A stretch of DNA of 64,000 bases. It comes from Diogma glabrata. Lineage: Eukaryota; Arthropoda; Insecta; Diptera; Cylindrotomidae. The first letter of the stretch is position 1, and each line of letters starts with the position of its first letter. Position numbers and translations under genes: made by a program. Positions 21,650 through 32,300 of this stretch are shown piece by piece. The notes beneath the pieces are model-generated. The model did not search any database and was not told the DNA's origin. It worked only from the letters and a program-made list of their open reading frames with translations. The stretch spans positions 95,894,943-95,958,942 of the forward strand of contig OY856186.1 of assembly GCA_963693315.1 (NCBI GenBank). Direction: 5' to 3'.

Positions 21650-22822
21650 TTAATAATATTTCTCTTATCTTTTGTAATCATTTCAATTTTTAAACATGTT
21701 TTTCAACACTTGTATAAGTTTTGTTTGTCTATTTCGGAAATTAATCATTAGAAGCGTTGTGTATAAAGAGATTTTAATAAATGTTGTTTCATGATTTATT
21801 CCTTCCAAAACTAATTGAGATTGCTCTTTAAATTGTAACCAATGGTTGTTTATATCAGCCTCTTGTCTTTTTAATATATTAAAGGTGGATTCCGCAATTG
21901 ATGTTTGATTATTATGCAGCTGGAGTATAAGTGATTTTCGTTCATTTGAAGTAGTTTTATTTGCTGTTTGTAGTGATTAGCATCCCGATCATCCATTACT
22001 CCAAATAATTCATGTTCTATAATCTATTCGACCAATGACATTGATCAAACCTCTTTTTTCTCGATGATGAGTTGGATGTCTGATCAACTGGTCGTGCTGT
22101 TCTATTTTCGTTAGCATGTGGTCAAACTGTTGATATGTTTGATTACAATTTGAAATATTGGTTTGCTTGCATATTTGGCTTATTTTTTCCAAACAGCGGT
22201 GAAAAATATTTAGTTCTTGCTCGTAGGTTGACAAATTTAAATAGACAATTATGTTCCAATTATTGTTGGTGAACCACATTTTACCTAATTTTTCAAAGAT
22301 AATTCCTGGTTGGTTGTTCAGTTCACGCTGATTATTTACGAAACTTATGTTTGCTGCTTGACCAGGACAAAGGATTGCAAATATCACAAACATTGTAAAC
22401 ATATAGTGGTTACTGCTTATGTTGCATGGTGCCGTGTTCCTTCTTGTACATCTAGTATTGGTGGTAGTTTTGTGCTCTTCAGCCTTCTTTTCATTGTTTC
22501 CTTTTTGTTGTAGATTTGTATCATCATTAATTTCTACTTTTTCAATAGGTAGGCGTGATAATTTAGATATAGGCCTTTTCAGAATGACATTCCCCGGGCC
22601 ACAAATTGTCGCCACTCGAACCTTGTTATCTAGTCCTGGACGTACTTCTTCTACTCTGGCCGTCATCCATTTTGTTGGTGGCAGTTGATCATCTATTACC
22701 AAAACTAATTCCCCAATATTTAAGATAGTTTCAGTTTTATTCCATTTAGACCGTTGTTGCAGAGTTGATAAATAGTCCTTGGACCATTTCTTCCAAAAAT
22801 GCTGTTTCATTGCTTCAACCAA
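21650..22822 (-). pseudogene. Integrase tail fused to envelope-like gene, N-terminal half
   Basis: The 270-codon frame (22822-22010) begins with a BEL/Pao integrase C-terminal (DUF5641-like) domain: FWKKWSKDYLSTLQQRSKW, LPPTKWMTARV, RPGLDNKVRV, RPISKL (residues 8-90). With no stop it passes a basic linker into a hydrophobic signal-like segment (residues 141-156, MFTMFVIFAILCPGQA), N-glycosylation sites, and a furin-type REKR site (254-257) followed by GLINVIG, a fusion-peptide-like start. The frame then shifts, and LFGVMDDRDANHY and NNQTSIAESTFNILKR continue env to about 21650, where the LINE begins. The layout matches baculovirus F-like envelope genes acquired by insect retroelements. Confidence 0.82.
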
Positions 22823-22825
22823 TCT

Positions 22826-23386
22826 CTATCGCTTAAGACCATTTAGGTTAGATACTCCTATATTTGGATCTGGCGGTGAAATTAAGGAATCACCAATCCA
22901 AAAACGTCCAGGCGTTAAAACTGATAGATCACTTAGATCAGATGTCAACGGTGATAATGGTCGTGAATTCATGCACGCTTCTATTTGAGTGAGTAACGTT
23001 GTTAATTCTTCAAAGGTTAATGTTGTTTGCCCTATCACTCTTTTTAAATGATACTGCATTGATTTAACTCCTGCTTCCCATAGACCATTAAAATATGCGG
23101 CACGAGGTGGTATAAAATGCCAAGTAGTACTGTCTTTGGAGAGAAGCTCTTCAAATTCAGGATTAAGATGTTGCATAGTTAATTTTTTTCTTTTGTTGAG
23201 CTCAGCACTGGCGCAACGAAATTTGTGCCATTGTCACTGTAAATATCAGTGCATAGTCCGCGCCGTGATGTAAATCTCTTGCATGCTGCAATGAATCCTT
23301 GTGATGTAAGATCACTTACGACTTCAATTATGGACTGCCTTTGTATAGCCATACATACAAAAAGTGCTATGTAGACTCGAAGGATC
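22826..23386 (-). pseudogene. BEL/Pao integrase, core domain
   Basis: From 23386 on the minus strand: VYIALFVCMA, ISEVVSDL-like and GFIAACKRFTSRRG, then IYSDNGTNFV with the second catalytic Asp. Near 23205 a short indel shifts the frame into 23176-22826, which gives WHFIPPRAAYFNGLWEAGVK, the catalytic Glu in LWE-A-VKS, IEACMNSRPLSPL, and LTPGRFWIG, the classic BEL/Pao run. The frame ends at a TAG (22826-22828) where the family has Trp; reading resumes in the same frame as the 22822-22010 segment. The region before the core, including the zinc-binding domain, is deleted. Confidence 0.85.
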
Positions 23387-23387
23387 T

Positions 23388-23449
23388 TTTATGCATTATT
23401 GATTTTAGCAGGGTTGGTTGATATATGTTTATCTGTTGAGGTATCAACA
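23388..23449 (-). repeat. 5' LTR remnant of the BEL/Pao element
   Basis: These 62 bp equal the first 62 bp of the 3' LTR with two or three differences, then stop at ATAATGCATAA and join integrase sequence. The remaining ~235 bp of LTR and several kb of gag-pol have been lost in one internal deletion that left the outer end and its target duplication intact. Confidence 0.85.
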
Positions 23450-23454
23450 TATTG

Positions 23455-26095
23455 TAATCGTGATTTTGAAAATTTGAAGACAGACACAAATACGATTATA
23501 GATTTTTACCTAACTTCGCTCAATCAAATATCTTTAATTATGTAATTATAACGGTAATAAACGTAATTATGACGGTAATAAATCATATTTATAAAAATTT
23601 TGATGTATTAATTTCATAGTTATAAAAAATTTAAACGTTTGCCGAAAAAATAGTGTATTTAATCCGGAACCAAAGTCACTTTTTGTGTATAGTCTATAAT
23701 TGTCGTCAATTGTCAATTATCGTCAAACTATAGACTTATAGCTTGTCTTCCCGCTATAAACTATCTAAAAATATTCGATCTAGTTGAGAATAGAATTTCA
23801 ACTGCTGTTGTTAATCCAGCAGAAATAGCTAGTCATTCACGCTATTACAGTTAAAAGCTGTTCGATCTTGTTAATAAAATATTTGCAATCCACAATCTTG
23901 TAATATGTAAACAGCGAACTAATAAATGTTTTCTTAAAAGTTTGATTTAAATTATTTACTTTAAGATGATTTTCTTATTTTAACAGTTTTGATTTCTTAT
24001 TGTTAATTTTCAATAAACACATTTATTATTATAAAAACATTTAATTTCTTTATGTACAAAAGTACGTCTTAATCAGACAAGCATAAGATGAAACAATACA
24101 GATAATCACTTAAATTTCAGTTAAATCACAACAAGACACAGGAGTGAGTTTATTGTAGTTTCTTAACAAAAACTTTAGTTTCATATTTTTTAAACTTGAA
24201 CAACATTTATCGAACTAGAATCATTTTTAATTATCAATTGTATTTATATTTAAAAGCGAAAATATAATAATGGAACTTTAGCAATCAAGAACAAAAACAA
24301 AAAGCCTTTTTCATAAAACGAAAAATTAGAACTTCGTTAATTTTTTTGAATAAAACATCGCATGCTAAATTTGAATTTTAAAACTTTTAATTTAGATGTT
24401 CGGCACATACTCAACACAAAAAGAAGCACTTTAGCTCCTAATTAAATAATATATTATTTTTTGTTGAAATTGTTTTGATCTTACAAAACTTTTCGTTAAA
24501 AACTTAGATTATAAAATACACAGGACAAGTAATATCTTTTTAAGTTGAAGTTATTTTTATTTACATAAAGAAGTGTGCGTTTTAACGTGATAGTATTTGC
24601 ACTGAAAAAACACAGTAGCCCAGAAATTAAGATATCATCGGGGTTTTCCCTTACTTGACCAAATATGTTTGCAAAATAACAGACTTATGTAGAAATTTTG
24701 TATTTAACATTTTTACCGATTGGAGAATGACCAACCTTATTCAATTTTATTTTATGTTTGTCAAAAGTATTTCGATTAAAATAAAACTGATAATATTAAA
24801 ACTGAAAATTTGATCCTAACTAAAATTTTATCATGTACGCTTTGGTTTTGTTTTCATTTAAACTAAATTTAAAATGAAATGGATATTGTTTATATGGTTT
24901 ACTGTTTCAGGTTTTGTTTTAATTTAGAATGAAATTAAAATGAAATATATATTATTTGGCAGTTACTTCTTTCTGGCAATAGAAGAATAATAATATATTT
25001 TTTATCTGTAAATGGAAAGAGATAAAAATGCTGCATGGGAGCCTGTATTTTTGTGCTTATTTTTACAGGAGCCTTTTCTTTTGTGGAAATTATTTTCAAT
25101 GCAAAATTTGAATTTAAAAAATAGCTTCAATTTTTTTTATAGTTTGATAGTGTAGATACACAAATATTACTTATCCTGTATATTTTATAACCTAAGGCAT
25201 TGAATAAATATCTAAGGAAGAGTAACTAGACATTTTGAGTGAAGCATCTAATTTTTAGTATTGGTGAAGTTTGATAGTGTTTGTATTCTAGCTGGGTGGT
25301 ACTGTTTACAATTTGCATATTTATATTTTCAAAAAAATAAAATAAATAATAAATGTTACATATAAATTTAAAAGCCTAATATGTTTGAATAAAATATTTC
25401 CTTATATTTCCAAATACCAATATTTTTAATTGTCCATGTAACACAAATTTTAATCATATTGAATTACTTTAAGAACACCTTATATTCGGCTGTGATAGCG
25501 TTTGAAATATGGTTTGACAACGATGGATTAAGAAAAATTACATTTATGTAGGGTAATAAAATATAAAATTAAACTAGAAAATAACAGTTTTTGTAAAGCA
25601 AATACTTTATGTTTTTGTTAAAACATCATTCTAAACCCTTTTAATGCGTTGTATTAGTCAAAATATTTTAATCATTGATATGAAATTCGATGATCAAAAT
25701 TCAGTGTATTTAAGATTATTTGTACATATTTTAATGCAACACTTCATTTTTATGAATAAACTACTGCACAAATACTTATAATTGTTTTGTAAAATATTAA
25801 TTTAAAGTTTAATTTTAATAAATTTTGTTTAATTTGAATATCTTAGAGTAGAATTTCGGATAAAAGCTATCATTTTATTTTAAAATACAAAACGAAATAT
25901 GTCAAATGTCATGGATGAAGAACGCACAGATATACAAATTACATACTTCAAAAAATATTCGTGTAGCCACATGTAATTATTCTTCCTTATATATTTATTC
26001 AATGATCTAAGGTTAAAAATGTTTAAAAAATAGTTCTATCTCACTTACACATTCTTCTTTTTTTTTGTATTCCAAGATTATCGGATTTGCAAAAC
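23455..26095. other. AT-rich non-coding stretch
   Basis: No credible ORF or element border. The first bases (to ~23500) continue the insertion site of the BEL/Pao element. Confidence 0.55.
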
Positions 26096-26100
26096 AAGAT

Positions 26101-26390
26101 TACGATAATTTTTTAAAAATAATGAATGACTTTATTTATTCTTGTTTACTGAGTTTTATTATTTTTTAATAACTTTCTTATTTTTTACTATAATATACGC
26201 ATTTCGAAAGCTATGCTTTCATCATCTGCAGTTTATAATAACTGAGTATTTATTTGAGTTTTTATATACTACAGATAATAAAAGCATAGCTTTCGAAATA
26301 AGTACATAGTAAAAAAAAAATTTTTAAATATAATAAAACTCAGTAAAGACGAATAAAGAGCTTTTTCATTCATTATTTTAAAAAATTATA
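26101..26390. repeat. Inverted-repeat MITE-like hairpin
   Basis: TACGATAATTTTTTAAAA at 26101 and ATTTCGAAAGCTATGCTTT near 26201 are mirrored by AAAGCATAGCTTTCGAAAT at 26281 and TTTTAAAAAATTATA near 26376. Arms are about 130 bp, with a loop of about 20 bp at 26238-26258 and some mismatches. No coding content. Confidence 0.8.
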
Positions 26391-28009
26391 TTATCATTTG
26401 TATTACGATAATATAAATACATACTACCAAAAGATGTATTACGATCATAAAGTTATGAAACATGATTATCCTGAAAGCAGTCTAATGGTGTAATGACAGA
26501 CTTAGAAAAGTAACAAGATAATCAGGAATTCGCGATTATCAAGTTTGTGTCTGTCATGGGTAAGGACTGCAAACTTTTAGATGTAATATAAAAAATATTA
26601 AATTTTTGACTTCAAGTGAAACTTAACCAGAAAAAAGACATAATTGTAAAATTTAATACAGGTGAGTGACACTTGAAAAAATCCCACGCTCTTTTGTGAA
26701 GCTACAAAATGCTAAACAAAATGGTTGTAAAATAAAATCGTAAATTTTTTAAATGGATTTAGTTAATCCGTACATTAGGAGTATCTTAAACTGTTTTCCA
26801 AGACCTCACTCAACATCTCAATAATATCGTGTGTGACAGAATTCCACAAATTTGCCAAAAACACATTATCTGACAGTTTTTGAAAAAAACAAAACCCCCA
26901 CATGCTATAAAAATAATTACTCGTATTTCAAACAAATTCTATAGTTGTAAGAGAAATTTTTAAATTTTTTAATTTAAAATTTATAATTAATGTGTTATGT
27001 TGTTTGAAACCACATTTTTAAGAAAATCTTCTAAAATTAGAGAATGTTCTTTATTGTATTTTTGAAAATAAATTTGACTCATTATAATTAAAAATGACGA
27101 CAATTAAATCATAAATCTATTTTCAATTTTTTTCTACTGAACATTATTAATAATTTAAATTGGTTGCTGCAATAGCGGCGCGCAACGAAATAAAATCAAA
27201 CACTTTTGTTCAATTTACTTCATTGGCAGATACAAACATAATAGTGATAAGTACGCTATCTGAAAATTCTACTGACACACAAAAGAGTTTTTTATGCAAC
27301 AACTGCAATAATTGTACGTTTATTGCATGATATGCGAGATTGACAGACGAAACCGCAGGTAGTGTATGTCAATATATCCTGTAAAACATTTAAGGGTTCG
27401 GTATCTTGAAAAAGTAAAAACGGTGCCCTATCGGTGTCCGTCCGAATTTCTACATAATCGATTTTCTCACAAACTTTAAGTACTATCAACTTGAAATTTT
27501 CTAGTTATAAATATTTTTATCCACGCCAACTGAAAACAAAGAAATTGCAAATAGCTTTTTATCTGTATTTTATAGATATAAATCTGTATTTTATAGAAAG
27601 TAAAACAAAAGGTTTTTTTAGAGAATCGAGTTTGATTTAGAAAAAATCGAAGATTGAAATATTTCAAAAAAAATTTTTTTTAATTATCGACTGCCTAGTT
27701 TTTGAGTTATTACCAACAACGAGAGTTTTTCTTCCTGTCCCCTCCGCGCAAACATTATAAAAGAAAAAAATTGAAAAATTCACGATTATAGGAAATGTAA
27801 AGATTGAATTAGAACTATAGCGGTCGGTATGTTATTTGGGGGCGTTGGGAGTGTAAATTTTGAAAATAAAATTATTTTTAACCTTGACCAGTGTCATATG
27901 AATGGTGAATTTTTTTGTAGTCCAAAACAGTTTTTTACGTAATTTTTGATAGCACAGTTTGTGACTTATTTTCAAAAATGTAAAAAATTTTTCCTGTATT
28001 AAAAGCATT
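26391..28009. other. AT-rich non-coding stretch
   Basis: No gene seen. It contains CGCGATTATCAAGTTTGTGT at about 26531, which resembles the site flanking the BEL/Pao insertion near 15870-15900 in inverted orientation. Confidence 0.5.
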
Positions 28010-28406
28010 AAATTCAGGGTTGTGCCGTAGACAAAATAGATTTATTTACATGTATAGATTACGCATAGATTACGTGTAAATTACGCGAGATATTTTCGTG
28101 TAATCTATAATGTAAACTATTATGTAATCTATTTAATTGATATTTGTATTCTAAACTTTTTTAGCAAATAAATTAACTATTTTCAAGATCACAAGATCTT
28201 GTTTTTGACAATATTATTGATCATGTCTTTTGCGAAAAAATCGAAAAAAATTTTCAGTAGGGATAATACAATATTTCCACATATTTCATCTTAAATAAAA
28301 ATTAATAGATTACACCAAATTTACATAGATGACATAGATTACATTACATAGATTACATGTAATGTAATCTATTTTAGATTACGCGTAGTGGAACAACTCT
28401 GAATTT
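28010..28406. mobile_element. MITE with GATTACG-rich interior
   Basis: Terminal inverted repeats AAATTCAGGGTTGTGCC (28010) and GGAACAACTCTGAATTT (28390-28406) match at 15 of 17 positions. The interior is a string of TAGATTACRY-type units in both directions. GTATTAAAAGCATTA occurs on both sides (27996-28010 and 28422-28436), either as a long target duplication or as part of a slightly larger element. No ORF. Confidence 0.75.
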
Positions 28407-28436
28407 AAAAGTATAGTATTAGTATTAAAAGCATTA

Positions 28437-28771
28437 ATCAACACAGTTTTGTTGGTTCTTTAATATCAATGATTTTTCGGCCAACAACATAATACATTTG
28501 CCGAATATTTACTTATAAAACATTTGTATGTATTTCTATTTACCAAAAATCATTTAAAATCTAATTATTGTAACTATTATTAAATACATAATTATAAATT
28601 TGGCATCATTACAATAGTTTTATGTTTTTGGTGACGTTAGTTTTTATAAATAAAAATTGTTTAATTTTTTTAATAAAAATACGTAAACAATTTTTGTTTA
28701 TGTTATTATTACACAACAATTTTTATTTTTTATGAAGATTACGAAATTCAAAAACGGTTACAGTTATAGTA
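28437..28771. other. AT-rich non-coding stretch
   Basis: Nothing recognisable. Confidence 0.5.
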
Positions 28772-29323
28772 GACTAAGAGCCCGCGACGGCCAGACCTTC
28801 GTTATTTTATAAAAGCTGAAAGTTTCTCTGCACATACCCCCTACTCAGGTAGGAACGATTAGTGACATATGAAGTTTGGATCATAGTGGCTTTGGCAGGG
28901 AGCAGGTTCCAAAGGTGCCTCCAAAGTTTCGTGAAAGTATAAAATGTAAATTTTTTATGTATTCTTCGGGATAGTATTAGAAGTCACGTCACCCATTGCC
29001 AGACACTTGCTATCGTGGAAACCCCCTGCCAGACACCCTTGAACTTTAAAGTTTAAGGGTGTCTGGCAGGGGGTTTCCACGATAGTAAGTGTCTGGCATT
29101 GGGTGACGTGACTTCTAATACTTTCCCGAAGAATATATAAAAAAATTAGCTTTTATGCTTTCACGAAACTTTGGAGGCCCTTTTGGAACCTGTTCCCTGC
29201 CAAAGCCACTATGATTCAAACTTCATATGTCGCTTATCGTTCCTACCTGAGTAGGGGGTATGCGCAGAGAAACTTTCAGCTTTTATAAAATAACGAAGGT
29301 CTGGCCGTCGCGGGCTCTTACTC
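28772..29323. mobile_element. Loopless palindromic MITE, ~273-bp arms
   Basis: The sequence is a nearly perfect palindrome about 29047.5: TAAGAGCCCGCGACGG at 28775 pairs with CCGTCGCGGGCTCTTA ending at 29320, and the centre is ACTTTAAAGT with no spacer. Arms differ at only a handful of positions. Composition (GCCAGACACC, CCCCCTGCC) is far from the AT-rich surroundings, a sign of insertion. It ends 165 bp before the proline-rich exon. Confidence 0.93.
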
Positions 29324-29474
29324 TATAGATATAGACAAAGAAATTGGAAAAAGTTAAGAGGTTAAAAGTTAATTTTGTGATTCTACTGTCTGATTCTTCT
29401 GTTTAAAAAGTATACCAAGATTTTATTGCTAAAAAATTTAAAAAATAAACATTTTAATAATTGCGTATTTTTAT

Positions 29475-29488
29475 TTCTTTCTTTTTAG
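29475..29488 (+). promoter_or_regulatory. Splice acceptor of the proline-rich exon
   Basis: TTTCTTTCTTTTTAG directly precedes the exon. If real, at least one untranslated exon lies upstream, and the palindromic MITE sits in the intron. Confidence 0.55.
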
Positions 29489-30191
29489 AACAATCGTAGT
29501 TGAATAGAAAATTATGGTTATAAATTAAAATATTACAAAAATAGAAGAAAAGTTAATGTAATGTCTGGACCACCCCCAAATAAAATTCCAAAAGGTATTT
29601 TACCGCCGGAACAGCCATCTCCAATTCATTTTCGCCCACCATCTCCATGGACAGCAGCATCTCCTCCAACAATTATATCAGGCCCACCAGGATCAAGACC
29701 AGCTCTTCACTCACCATTCAGTCCAGTACCTGGCAATATGAATAGATCTAATCCCAGTTCGCCCATGTTTGGAGGCTCTGGATTACGTGGAACTAGAGGA
29801 TTAAATTTGCCATGTCCTCGTCCTCAATTACCAGTTCAACAAATACACCAACAATCGCCTATTTATCATGAAACATATTATGGTCATTCGTTTTCTCCTT
29901 TAATTCAATCACAACAAAGAGCAACACCACCATTAATCCAATCAAATCGATCTACATCTGGAACCTATATTCCTACAAGTTCAAGAATAACTCCTACGGA
30001 ATATGTTCGACGAACATCAACAGATCCTCCACCATTCGAATATTCGGGACCACCAAATCCTAAATCTTACATTATTTACGATGATGAAGATGATGGTGGT
30101 TTGTCAACCGCCGAAATTATAGCAAATCAATCACAAGATTACGTAGATGAAAAGTTAGCTGAATATCAAGCAACAATTTTTCTATTGCAAG
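29489..30191 (+). CDS. Proline-rich N-terminal coding exon of a host gene
   Basis: A pyrimidine-rich tract and AG at 29487-29488 look like a splice acceptor. The exon then has 72 bp of 5' UTR, an ATG at 29561 and an open frame of 210 codons plus one base, ending in CAAG|GTAAGA, a strong donor at 30192. Residues 1-60 are rich in Pro and Ser with short PSPIHFRPPSPW-type motifs. The middle is Gln/Ser/Thr-rich. Residues 168-208 change to an acidic YDDEDDGG patch and a likely helical segment (AEIIANQSQDYVDEKLAEYQ). Codon use is unlike the transposons and there are no stops, so I read it as the first coding exon of a real gene. The frame continues past the donor only five codons. I do not recognise the family. 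Confidence 0.7.
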
Positions 30192-30890
30192 GTAAGATAA
30201 AAATTTAATATGAAATAAATCTTAAGAAAATTCGAATATACAAAACTTCTGGAAATTAGTCCAACCTGGTCATGTTTTAAAATAATTTTCGTTATTTTCT
30301 TTATTTAAAAATAACTTTTCACTTTCCATTTTTTCATGCATTACACATTTTAATGAAAATATATTGATTCGTGTATAAATTAAAAATAAGTTGGGATAAG
30401 TTAAAATAGAGTTTCGGTTTCAATTTTTTAATACATTTAAGAATTTTTTAATAGTTTTGTGGTTTAATATAGCTCTTTTCAACGCTTTATGCTAGAAAAG
30501 GAGAGATATTTACAACGATAAAGACTTGCTTTTCTAATGTACAACTTCTGATTATAGACTGTTTTTACAGAAACATCTCTTACAAAAGTGATTTCTCTGA
30601 CTGATCATTTCTGTATTAAAAATAATAAAAATAATTTAATACACTAACGGAAACAAATACATCTTTTGTCAAAATTCTGTTTTTTATGAACTGCTATTAC
30701 TCAATACAGATACTTCAACTTTCACTTATATTCTGTTCTCTTATAAATTACTCCTTTCTTTGCTGCAAACACGTTATAGGATATCAGAAATAATGAGTTA
30801 TGTATATGATATCAGAAATAATCGAACGTTTTTAAATCGAAATGCGGTTGTATCGGTTGCAGTTGGAAAACCATACACCAACTAGAATAT
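30192..30890 (+). other. Presumed start of intron after the proline-rich exon
   Basis: It begins GTAAGA. No coding exon is visible up to the MITE cluster, and no partner exon was found in the remainder of the window. Confidence 0.5.
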
Positions 30891-31484
30891 TATGCCCGAT
30901 TTACAGTTGTTAAACTTATCCTTAAGGATAACTTATGCCCGATTTATAGTCGGTAACTTTAACTTAACGTAAAGTAGAAATGTATGAAAATGCACTAACT
31001 AGAGCATTTATAGTCGGTAACGTAAACTTAACGTTAACTTAACGTAAATTTCATTTCATTCTATCTTAAAGATAAGGATTTTTTGACGTTTAGTATAAAA
31101 ACTAAAGAAAACTTAAATTTAATTGAAAGTGTCCATAAAAATAAAATTCTATTTATTAAGAAATGTAAAGGATTCTAAAAAGAGCGACATTTAAAGCCAA
31201 ATTTCGGCATGAAATTAATATGAAAATGAATTTTTTTATTTTAAATTTTGTATCAAATGTTTATTATGATTTACAAATTTTAAATTTTGATTTTAAAATA
31301 AGTTTGTTACTTGTAAAGGATTGATTGATTTATAAAATTGATTACAAACCCAAAATTCATGTCAAATCAAACGTCAAAGAATACGTAATTTCTTACCGAC
31401 AAACCCAAATTGTGTAATGTCTTAAATTACGGTGAAGTTAAAGTAACCGTTAAGGATAGGTTTACCGACTATAAATCGGGCATT
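30891..31484. mobile_element. MITE family with AGTCGGTAA ends, copy A
   Basis: The inner left terminus ATGCCCGATTTATAGTCGG (30934) is mirrored by CCGACTATAAATCGGGCAT (31463-31482). A second, partial terminus lies at 30892, and CTTATCCTTAAGGATAA palindromic pieces occur beside it. TA/TTA flank both sides. Interior is non-coding. Related pieces are at 31757-32300 and 42500-42712. Confidence 0.8.
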
Positions 31485-31756
31485 AAACTAATCCGTCACT
31501 AAGGGCTTTACAAACTTTTGATTTATCCCTAGTCTTCGGTCGAGACAACGTGATAAAAAAAATCATGATTTTTCGAAATATTACACGCAGCCATTTATCA
31601 CGAAAAAATCAGATTTTTTGCTGGTTTTTGATTGTCAAAATGTTTTGAATTTAGGTGACACTATTCAACTGAATATTCAACGAAGTGAAGTTAGATGAAA
31701 AAATTTTAACTTAAAATATCGTGATATTTATTATGATATTGCATGGCCGAACTCTA

Positions 31757-32300
31757 CCATAGTCGGTAAGAAAAAACGTATTCTTTGACGTTTAATTTAG
31801 CATTAATTAATTTGTAATCAATTTTATAAATCAATGAATTCTTTAAAAGTGAAAAACTAATTTCAAAATCAACATTTAAAATATTGAAATTGAAAACAAA
31901 CATATACAAAATTTAAAATAAAAAATTTCGTTTTCATAGCAATTTCATGTTGAAATTTGGCTTTAGGGTGCTTTCCAAACGACGATTTATTTGATACTCA
32001 TTTCTTATTTGCCGCTATATTAAAAAGGTCAAAAAAATTATTCAAGGCAATAATGTGTATAATTATATCAGTTTAAATCTGAGTTATAAAAACATTTGAT
32101 CAAATTAGTATAGATATTGGCTAAATTAAATAAAAAGTATATTTGACATATCAGATTAGATTTTTATGGAAAAAGAGATACAAAATAAGTCACCTAGCCA
32201 GCATACTTATTCGAATAAGTTTAGAATAAGTTACGTTCCACAAATAAGTCGTCGTTTGGAAAGCAGCCTTAATGTCGCTCTTTTTTATATCCTTTGCATT
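31757..32300. mobile_element. AGTCGGTAA MITE, copy B, inverted and interrupted
   Basis: ATAGTCGGTAAGAAA, ACGTATTCTTTGACGTTT and later GAAATTTGGCTTTA match the right half of copy A in reverse complement. The homology is broken at 31965 by another MITE and resumes at 32269 with TTAATGTCGCTCTTTTT. Confidence 0.75.
31966..32268. mobile_element. PIF/Harbinger-like MITE (303 bp)
   Basis: Ends GGGTGCTTTCCAAACGACG and CGTCGTTTGGAAAGCAGCC are inverted copies with one or two differences. TTA flanks both sides (31963-31965, 32269-32271). Copy A of the surrounding MITE shows the uninterrupted site, GGCTTTAAATGTCGC, proving the insertion. A TTA target duplication with GG-starting termini is typical of PIF/Harbinger. 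No transposase. Confidence 0.88.

Larger units (their letters stand above)
15927..23449 (-). mobile_element. BEL/Pao-type LTR retrotransposon with env, 5'-deleted
   Basis: The two outer ends are flanked by the same 5 bp, TATTG (15922-15926 and 23450-23454), as expected for an integrase-made duplication. Coding order on the minus strand is 5' LTR remnant, integrase core, integrase C-terminus, envelope-like gene, 3' LTR. Gag, protease, reverse transcriptase and RNase H are gone: the LTR remnant runs straight into the integrase core. A plus-strand LINE of about 4.4 kb sits in env. The integrase motifs and DUF5641-like tail are of BEL/Pao type. Confidence 0.88.

Noticed and set aside
22419..22688. 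Plus-strand ORF with hydrophobic stretches
   Set aside because: Antisense of the integrase tail and envelope leader.
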